Source: Candidatus Kaiserbacteria bacterium (lineage in GTDB: Bacteria > Patescibacteriota > Minisyncoccia > Phycocordibacterales > UBA2100). Taken from it: 44,169 nucleotides of DNA. Positions within the stretch are counted from its first letter, which is position 1; every line of letters starts with the position of its first letter. The stretch lies in NCBI GenBank assembly GCA_016217925.1, contig JACRFK010000005.1, positions 1 through 44,169 of the forward strand, in the 5' to 3' direction. Of this stretch, positions 1 to 4,662 are shown piece after piece. The position numbers were made by a program, and so were the translations under genes. Under the pieces are notes generated by a model. That model was not told the DNA's origin, ran no database searches, and saw nothing but the letters and a program-made list of their open reading frames with translations.

Positions 1-290
1 ACCTCCAAGCAGTCCCCGCACTGGTCCGCGGAGGCGAGACGGTCCGCATCTACTGGAACACCGTGAACGCACGTACCTGCACGATACTCGGAAGCAACGG
101 CGACGGCGCCGAGGGGAGCCCGACCGGCGTCTGGAACACCGCATTCTCCGGAGCTTCCGGCAAGACCACGAGCCCCATCTCAAGCCAGACGACCTACACA
201 CTGCTCTGCCACGCCTTCGCGGGCGTCATTCCCCCCATCGTACGGGAGTCCGCAATCGTGAACATCATCCCGAGCTTCCAGGAGTTGTAG
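1..290 (+). CDS. C-terminal fragment of a secreted Ig-like surface protein (5' end outside the window)
   Basis: The frame is open from base 3 to the TAG at 288-290, so only the last ~95 residues are visible. They form a beta-rich Ig-like repeat with a WNT...C..LG start and a TTYTLLC core, ending in FQEL. The same cysteine-paired repeat style occurs in the surface proteins at 4663 and 41441, so it is probably the last repeat of a similar exported wall protein. GTG at 63 could be read as a start, but the frame continues upstream without a stop and the fold would be cut, so I treat it as partial. It ends 7 bases before the rplC promoter. Precise function unknown. Confidence 0.65.
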   Translation, partial: LQAVPALVRGGETVRIYWNTVNARTCTILGSNGDGAEGSPTGVWNTAFSGASGKTTSPISSQTTYTLLCHAFAGVIPPIVRESAIVNIIPSFQEL

Positions 291-296
291 CGGGTT

Positions 297-324
297 TTGA
301 CTTTTGAGAGTGCTTCTGTATACT
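297..324 (+). promoter_or_regulatory. Sigma-70-type promoter of the rplC operon
   Basis: A -35 TTGACT (297-302) and a -10 TATACT (319-324) are separated by 16 bases, close to consensus at both boxes. Transcription would start near 331, giving a leader of ~75 bases before rplC. It begins 7 bases after the stop of the preceding gene, so the ribosomal operon is transcribed independently of that surface protein. Confidence 0.8.
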
Positions 325-338
325 GGCCCTTCACCCAC

Positions 339-400
339 GTCCCCATAGGGACCAATGGCAGGCTAGATACAGCCCGCTATTGCGGGCGTTTCATTTTTTA
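339..400 (+). promoter_or_regulatory. rplC leader with two hairpins, the second attenuator-like
   Basis: The leader contains GTCCC-cata-GGGAC (339-352) and then GCCCGC-tatt-GCGGGC (372-387), followed by a U-rich run (388-400) that ends a few bases before the rplC ATG at 406. A GC hairpin plus U-run just before the first gene looks like an intrinsic terminator or attenuator; the rpsS leader at 7354 has the same layout. No Shine-Dalgarno is visible. Regulation is inferred from structure only. Confidence 0.5.
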
Positions 401-405
401 TCTGT

Positions 406-1047
406 ATGACAAGCAAATTCAGCAATAAGTTTATGTTGGGCACCAAAGGAAGGATGACCCAGGTCTTCGATGAGAAGGGCGTTGTTTCTGCTGCGACGGT
501 CGTCACTGCCGGCCCTCTTACGGTGACTCAGGTCAAAGGCAAAGAGGCTGACGGATACGAGGCTGTTCAAATCGGTTTTGGCGCCAAGAAAGAATCCAAG
601 ATCAACAAGGCGCAAACCAACAAACCGTTCAAGGTCTTGCGGGAATCCCGACGCGATGGTCGGGACTCCGACCCTGCTTCGCAGGCGTCGGAGTTTCAAG
701 TCGGCCAAATTATTGATGTGTCTGTCTTCGCGCCGGGCGACGTCGTCGCTGTCTCCGCTGTTTCAAAAGGAAAAGGGTTCCAAGGTGTCGTGAAGCGACA
801 CGGTTTCCATGGAGGTCCGCGCAGTCACGGTCAGAAGAATAGGGAACGCAGCCCCGGCTCTATCGGCGGAGGCGGTCGCGCGGGCGGTCGCGTCGTCAAG
901 GGTATGCGCATGGCCGGCCGTATGGGAGGCGACCGCATCACCGTCAAGAATCTCAAGGTCTTGCAAGTAGACGTTGCCACCAATACACTCGTCATCTCAG
1001 GCGCAATTCCGGGGAAGCCGGGCACATTAGTTGAAATACGGGGATAA
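406..1047 (+). CDS. rplC: 50S ribosomal protein uL3 (L3)
   Basis: 213 residues, near the usual uL3 length. It has the family core KGKGFQGVVKRHGFHGG near residue 125 and then the basic Gly/Arg-rich region GSIGGGGRAGG. uL3 is an early assembly protein that reaches the peptidyl-transferase centre. First gene of an rplC-rplD-rplW-rplB group; rpsJ, normally upstream, is not visible. The start at 406 fits the N-terminus and the leader; no Shine-Dalgarno. Odd feature: residues ~81-96 (SRRDGRDSDPASQASE) are encoded by a 48-base double hairpin that splits the usual LRE-F junction (see the repeat at 646-693). Confidence 0.97.
   Translation: MTSKFSNKFMLGTKGRMTQVFDEKGVVSAATVVTAGPLTVTQVKGKEADGYEAVQIGFGAKKESKINKAQTNKPFKVLRESRRDGRDSDPASQASEFQVGQIIDVSVFAPGDVVAVSAVSKGKGFQGVVKRHGFHGGPRSHGQKNRERSPGSIGGGGRAGGRVVKGMRMAGRMGGDRITVKNLKVLQVDVATNTLVISGAIPGKPGTLVEIRG
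646..693 (+). repeat. In-frame double-hairpin palindromic insert inside rplC
   Basis: TCCCGAC-N6-GTCGGGA (646-665) is followed directly by CTCCGACCCTGC-ttc-GCAGGcGTCGGAG (666-693). The unit is 48 bases, exactly 16 codons, so the uL3 frame is kept. The first hairpin has the same stem as the second hairpin in the intergenic repeat at 28091-28129, which suggests one dispersed repeat family used both inside and between genes. Confidence 0.7.
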
Positions 1048-1048
1048 T

Positions 1049-1144
1049 ATGAAATTTTCAATTCACAATTTGCAATTTTCAATCAATGACCAAATGTTTG
1101 GAAATTTTCAAATTGAAAATTCAATGAAAATTGAGAATTAAAAA
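1049..1144 (+). repeat. AT-rich imperfect palindromic spacer repeat between rplC and rplD
   Basis: The gap is built from repeated CAATTTTCAA / TTGAAAATT blocks arranged around a central CCAAATGTTTGG, giving an imperfect inverted repeat, unlike the ~55% GC surroundings. A 30-codon frame (1049-1141) opens with an ATG one base after the rplC stop and ends just before rplD. It is low-complexity and probably a by-product of the repeat, though it could couple translation to rplD. Confidence 0.5.
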
Positions 1145-1153
1145 TTGAAAATT

Positions 1154-1840
1154 ATGGAATCTACAATTTACAACTCGCAAGGTAAAAAGTCCGGGACGGT
1201 AAAACTTCCCGAGAATGTTTTCAATGTTGCCTGGAGTGATGCTCTGATACATCAAGTCGTGACAGCAATGCAGGCCAACGCGCGTCCGACCGTCGCTCAC
1301 GCAAAGACGCGCGGCGAGGTGCGCGGGGGAGGAAAGAAACCGTGGGCGCAAAAAGGTACGGGCCGCGCTCGTCACGGTTCGAGCCGTTCTCCTATATGGA
1401 AAGGCGGCGGCGTCACGCATGGACCGCGTTCGGACAGAGACTATTCGCAAGTGATACCGAAAAAGATGCGCGCCAAGGCGCTTTTCATGGCACTTTCGCG
1501 CAAGCTCAAAGACGGCGAGATACTCTTCGTGGATTCATTCGGCATATCGGAGCCAAAAACCGCAGCCGCACAGAAGGCGCTCGCGATGCTCTCAAAAGTT
1601 TCCGGATTCGGAAAGCTCGGCACCAAGCGCAAGAACGCAGCCCTCATCGCATTTGCCGACCCGACGGCAGCGACACAGAAAAGTTTCCGCAATATCGGCA
1701 ATGTAACAGCCGTTGCGGTGCGGAATCTGAATCCTGTCGCCGTCTTGGGGAACACCTACCTGATTCTCGAAAATCCGGAAGCAGCTATCGCTATCGTTGC
1801 GAGCCGTTCCGGCAAGAAAATAGTTGAGGCACAAAAATAA
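1154..1840 (+). CDS. rplD: 50S ribosomal protein uL4 (L4)
   Basis: 228 residues, typical for uL4. The family loop is visible as the Gly/Arg-rich stretch from KTRGEVRGGGKKPWAQKGTG to HGPRSDRDY (residues ~55-100), which extends into the exit tunnel; the globular C-terminus follows. I choose ATG 1154 (MESTIYNSQG) over an in-frame TTG at 1145 because the TTG lies in the AT repeat and adds only MKI. The stop is one base before rplW (TAA-T-ATG), a spacing repeated through this operon. In other bacteria uL4 can autoregulate the S10 operon. Confidence 0.97.
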   Translation: MESTIYNSQGKKSGTVKLPENVFNVAWSDALIHQVVTAMQANARPTVAHAKTRGEVRGGGKKPWAQKGTGRARHGSSRSPIWKGGGVTHGPRSDRDYSQVIPKKMRAKALFMALSRKLKDGEILFVDSFGISEPKTAAAQKALAMLSKVSGFGKLGTKRKNAALIAFADPTAATQKSFRNIGNVTAVAVRNLNPVAVLGNTYLILENPEAAIAIVASRSGKKIVEAQK

Positions 1841-1841
1841 T

Positions 1842-2240
1842 ATGGGACTCTTCACAAAAACAAAAAAGTCCGCCGGAGGCGGATCCTCCTCCGGAGGAAA
1901 GAATACAGAAGCAAAGCAGATGGCAGTCGCTACGCCTGCGAGCACATCTCCTTCGATGGGCCGTGATATTTCCACGATTCTGAAACACGCGCGCATCACC
2001 GAGAAGGCGAGCATGCACCAAGCAGGCGGCGTGTACACATTTGATATTGCCCGGGCGGCGACGAAGCGAGATGTGATACAGGCCGTGCGTGCTCTCTATG
2101 CGGTGACGCCACGTACCGTGCGAATCGTTACAGTTCCGACAAAAGTACGCCGCAACGCGCGCACGGGAAAGCTCGGCATGACCGGGGGTGGCAAGAAAGC
2201 GTACGTGTACCTTAAAAAGGGTGAGACGATAACCTTCTAA
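1842..2240 (+). CDS. rplW: 50S ribosomal protein uL23 (L23) with an N-terminal extension
   Basis: 132 residues. The uL23 core starts near residue 45 (ILKHARITEKASM) and continues through a KVRRNARTGKLG-like loop to YVYLKKGETI. uL23 sits at the tunnel exit and docks trigger factor and SRP. Start ATG 1842 is one base after rplD; an upstream in-frame TTG at 1824 lies inside rplD and is unlikely. Odd feature: the ~40-residue N-terminal extension contains SAGGGSSSGGK, encoded by a 30-base double hairpin that recurs in rpsQ and the malic enzyme gene. Confidence 0.95.
   Translation: MGLFTKTKKSAGGGSSSGGKNTEAKQMAVATPASTSPSMGRDISTILKHARITEKASMHQAGGVYTFDIARAATKRDVIQAVRALYAVTPRTVRIVTVPTKVRRNARTGKLGMTGGGKKAYVYLKKGETITF
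1869..1898 (+). repeat. 30-base palindromic protein-coding repeat, copy 1 (in rplW)
   Basis: TCCGCC-gga-GGCGGA followed by the perfect palindrome TCCTCCGGAGGA. It encodes SAGGGSSSGG in frame. The copy at 9780-9809 (rpsQ) matches 28 of 30 bases and uses the same frame; a more diverged copy is at 38005-38034. Confidence 0.75.
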
Positions 2241-2244
2241 ACGT

Positions 2245-2355
2245 ATGAATCCCGTTAGAAATTTACTTATGACATCAATACAGGCACAGGGGTTGTCAGG
2301 CTTACTTTCTACCGCATATGCGGAGCAGGATTATTCAGTAAATTTCTAACGGGAT
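2245..2355 (+). repeat. Palindromic element 1 of the ATCCCGTTAGA family, abutting the rplB start
   Basis: Arms 2249-2267 and 2337-2355 form a perfect 19-bp inverted repeat around a ~70-base loop, and the last AT of the right arm supplies the first two bases of the rplB ATG (2354). The element also contains a 34-codon frame (2245-2349) starting MNPVRN and ending with TAA four bases before that ATG. Elements 2 (16601-16720) and 3 (29603-29722) share both the arms and the start-codon position. Possible roles: a folded RNA controlling initiation, a coupling leader peptide, or simply a mobile palindrome. Confidence 0.8.
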
Positions 2356-3196
2356 GAAAACATACAAACCCACATCAAAATCGCAGCGGCAGCACACGAG
2401 CATCGAATACCGCAAGCTGCTCTCCGGTCACAAGCCGACGAAGTCGCTTATGAAAGGCGCTCGTAGCTATGCGGGTCGCAACAGTCATGGTCGCATCACG
2501 GTGCGTCATCAGGGCGGAGGGCACAAAAAGAGCTATCGCCAGGTGGATTTCAAGTTCAATAAGAAAAACATCCCCGCCAAGATTACATCCATTGAATACG
2601 ACCCGTTCCGCTCTGGCTTTATCGGGCTTGCCGTGTACAAAGATGGCGAGAAACGCTATGTCGTCCTTCCGCAAAAGGTGAAAGTCGGCGATTCGTTCGT
2701 CGTTTCCGAGACTGCACCCGTTACGCTCGGCAATCGTTTGCCACTCGGGGCCATGCCGGTCGGTACGTTCGTCTACAATATTGAACTGAAACCGGGAGAA
2801 GGTGGCGTCATCGCACGCTCCGCAGGTAATTATTGCGAGATCGTCGCACAAGATGCCGGCTATACGCACATCAAAATGCCTTCGACCGAAGTGCGCCGCG
2901 TCATCTCGACCGCATGGGCGTCCGTCGGCGAAGTTTCCAACGAAGAGCATCATCTCGTCAATCTCGGCAAGGCAGGCCGCAGCCGCTGGCTGGGCCGCCG
3001 TCCAACCGTCCGCGGTACTGCGATGAACCCGGTAGACCATCCGCACGGAGGAGGTGAAGGCAAACAGGGCCGCGGACTGCGCCGCGCCAAGACCATGTGG
3101 GGCAAACCCTCTGGCAAGGGTCAGAAAACGCGCCGCCCGAAGAAATACAGCAACGTTTTCATTGTTAGTCGACGTAAAGTTGGAAAACGTAAGTAG
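2354..3196 (+). CDS. rplB: 50S ribosomal protein uL2 (L2)
   Basis: 280 residues, full length. The conserved C-terminal signature MNPVDHPHGGGEGK, with the near-universal His of uL2, is near residue 219, and the end is basic (SRRKVGKRK). uL2 is required for subunit joining and peptidyl transfer. The ATG follows directly on the right arm of a long hairpin (CTAACGGG-ATG), with no standard Shine-Dalgarno. Downstream, the last five codons and the stop are repeated (3237-3258). rpsS, normally next, is displaced by 4.2 kb. Confidence 0.97.
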   Translation: MKTYKPTSKSQRQHTSIEYRKLLSGHKPTKSLMKGARSYAGRNSHGRITVRHQGGGHKKSYRQVDFKFNKKNIPAKITSIEYDPFRSGFIGLAVYKDGEKRYVVLPQKVKVGDSFVVSETAPVTLGNRLPLGAMPVGTFVYNIELKPGEGGVIARSAGNYCEIVAQDAGYTHIKMPSTEVRRVISTAWASVGEVSNEEHHLVNLGKAGRSRWLGRRPTVRGTAMNPVDHPHGGGEGKQGRGLRRAKTMWGKPSGKGQKTRRPKKYSNVFIVSRRKVGKRK

Positions 3197-3258
3197 CAAA
3201 GCCTGCCTCGTTAGAACGCGAAGCGTTTCTAATGGGGTTGGGAAAAGGAAGTAGCAAA
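3179..3258 (+). repeat. Duplicated rplB 3' end flanking a small palindrome
   Basis: 22 bases at 3179-3200 and 3237-3258 match at 19 positions, and both encode VGKRK-stop; the differences inside the codons are synonymous (gga/ggg, cgt/agg). Between them, 3209-3237 holds a degenerate CGTTAGAACGC-gaa-GCGTTTCTAATGGGG hairpin resembling the ATCCCGTTAGA palindrome arms. It looks like a repeat insertion with target duplication, or a recombination scar that kept both gene ends. Confidence 0.55.
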
Positions 3259-3283
3259 CCGCGGCCCTTAGGCCGCGGTTTGC
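3254..3283. terminator. Perfect 13-bp hairpin after rplB
   Basis: GCAAACCGCGGCC (3254-3266), loop ctta, GGCCGCGGTTTGC (3271-3283). It probably ends rplC-rplB transcription although only a short U-run is present. The -10 TATGAT of the next gene starts at 3284, so terminator and promoter abut. Confidence 0.6.
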
Positions 3284-3295
3284 TATGATGTCGGT

Positions 3296-3652
3296 ATGGA
3301 GATTCTCATCGTTCGTGAGCCGGTTCCGGAAGAAACACTGGACGCTCTTGCCGAGGCTTGGCACGGTACGCTGGTGAAGGGCGCCGCGGATATTGAGCGC
3401 GATATTGTGGCCTTGGGTGGTGACTGGCACATGGATGCCAACAACGTTCTTATTGCCGACGGCTCGCAGCAAGAAAATGTATGGGGTTTCAATATCTACC
3501 CGAAAGAGCGTAGCGGCTCCGCTCTTGAATATATTTCCCTCATCAACATCCGCCCGGCGCAAGGCAACAAAGCGATGGAGCTCGCGGACGAGACATTGCG
3601 GGAGAAAATCAAGGAGATAGTTTCGAAATTGGTGCCCCACCTCAATCTATGA
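3296..3652 (+). CDS. DUF5674 family protein
   Basis: 118 residues. The start MEILIVREPV, the middle GGDWHMDANNVLIADGS and QENVWGFNIYP match what I recall of DUF5674, a small conserved family of unknown function common in CPR bacteria. No membrane segment or signal peptide, so cytosolic. A -10 TATGAT (3284-3289) lies 6 bases before the ATG, so the mRNA is probably leaderless. It overlaps the next gene by ATGA (3649-3652), suggesting a three-gene unit with 3649 and 3915. Confidence 0.75.
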   Translation: MEILIVREPVPEETLDALAEAWHGTLVKGAADIERDIVALGGDWHMDANNVLIADGSQQENVWGFNIYPKERSGSALEYISLINIRPAQGNKAMELADETLREKIKEIVSKLVPHLNL

Positions 3653-3918
3653 ACGATGCAAAGTTTTACTTCGCGAATCTCGGTGCTGATGTTACGCGGT
3701 GCGTTTCCGCGCTCCAATCGGGCAATCTCGCTCGGTACGAAGATTCACTCGCACGAGCACGAAAGACGCTCTCACGCCTGCGCGGTGCAAATCGACCGGA
3801 AGCATATGAGGAAGGTTTACTTCTTTTGTCCGGTTTGGAATATGCGCGCCAGAGTAACACGCTTCAATCTTTTGGAATAAACGTAAGCGCATTGAGCGCA
3901 ACGTTCTCGCCTCTATGA
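3649..3918 (+). CDS. Conserved hypothetical protein, small helical
   Basis: 89 residues, mostly alpha-helical by composition, with FYFANLGADVTRCVSALQSG near the start and RKTLSRLRGANRPEAYEEG in the middle. It resembles short hypothetical proteins I associate with Parcubacteria, but I cannot assign a family or function. ATGA overlaps at both ends couple it to DUF5674 upstream and the GNAT gene downstream, supporting a real gene. No signal peptide or cysteine motif. Confidence 0.65.
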   Translation: MNDAKFYFANLGADVTRCVSALQSGNLARYEDSLARARKTLSRLRGANRPEAYEEGLLLLSGLEYARQSNTLQSFGINVSALSATFSPL

Positions 3919-4466
3919 ACGCACACCTCCGGCTCGCTCGAAAAAGCGACCTTGTTGCATACACCGCTCTTCTCCAGCGGACGTGTGAAGTCGCGTTCCC
4001 GAACCCCAAGATAGGCCTAACCAAAGAATGTTTCCCCAAAGAAGTTTTTGCCACTGCTGACACGCAAGCGTATCTTCTAAAGTCGAATCTAACAATAAGT
4101 TCGAATCAAAAAACGTGGCTTGTGGTCGAGAAAAAGAAGCTTATCGGGGCAATCACCACCGAAAAGAAGGGAAAAGTGAGTGACGTAAGGGGTTTTTATG
4201 TTGCACCAGAAAGACAAGGACAAGGTATCGGAAAGATTGTCTGGGAGCGCGCATCGAAGTTTGCAGACGGTCGGCCGGTTACCCTTGAAATCTACGCGCA
4301 CAATAAGAAATCCATTGCTCTCTATAAGAAGCGGGGATTTGTAGTCGACACGACCAAGAGACAGGCATGGTCACACTGGCCGGAATGGCCGAAAGGTGTA
4401 CGTGCGAGAAAATTGTATATGCGGCGCGGACCACAGCGTCCCGGGAAGGTAGGGAAAAAGAAGTAA
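3915..4466 (+). CDS. GNAT-family N-acetyltransferase
   Basis: 183 residues. The acetyl-CoA-binding motif A is clear: VRGFYVAPERQGQGIGKIVWERA (about residues 91-113, with Q/RxxGxG/A as QGQGIG), followed by motif B near LEIYAHNKKSIALYKKRGF. The substrate cannot be told. The basic Gly-rich tail RPGKVGKKK is unusual. Start overlaps the previous stop (ATGA). Third gene of the small unit inserted between rplB and rpsS. Confidence 0.85.
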   Translation: MNAHLRLARKSDLVAYTALLQRTCEVAFPNPKIGLTKECFPKEVFATADTQAYLLKSNLTISSNQKTWLVVEKKKLIGAITTEKKGKVSDVRGFYVAPERQGQGIGKIVWERASKFADGRPVTLEIYAHNKKSIALYKKRGFVVDTTKRQAWSHWPEWPKGVRARKLYMRRGPQRPGKVGKKK

Positions 4467-4529
4467 AAATCGGGATTTCCAGAACGGAGCATATCCCCAC
4501 GCCGCGGTTTTGTTGTTGGGAAGGGGTGT

Positions 4530-4659
4530 AAGATAAAGACATTATCTTTAGAGGTCGCGTCACGTCCCGTTTCAGTCGACAATACGGGACACGATTCTGC
4601 GGAATCGAGTACGCGACATGCGAATTAGCAAATTCGAAACTTGGTAATTTTGACAAAAT
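4530..4659 (+). promoter_or_regulatory. Structured leader with a predicted three-way junction before the surface-protein gene
   Basis: Perfect stems in order: AAGATAA/TTATCTT (4530-4548); P1 GTCGCGT (4554-4560) with ACGCGAC (4611-4617), enclosing P2 GTCCCGT/ACGGGAC (4564-4590) and P3 CGATTC-tgcg-GAATCG (4592-4607); then CGAATT-agca-AATTCG (4621-4636) and ATTTT-gac-AAAAT (4647-4659), ending 3 bases before the ATG at 4663. P1-P3 form a compact three-way junction. Only a weak -10 (TAAGAT, 4529-4534) is visible upstream. A riboswitch, thermosensor or repeat are all possible. Confidence 0.5.
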
Positions 4660-4662
4660 CAC

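Noticed and set aside
2375-3640. 421-codon minus-strand frame opposite rplB
   Set aside because: Shadow of uL2 caused by GC-rich codons; no family resemblance.
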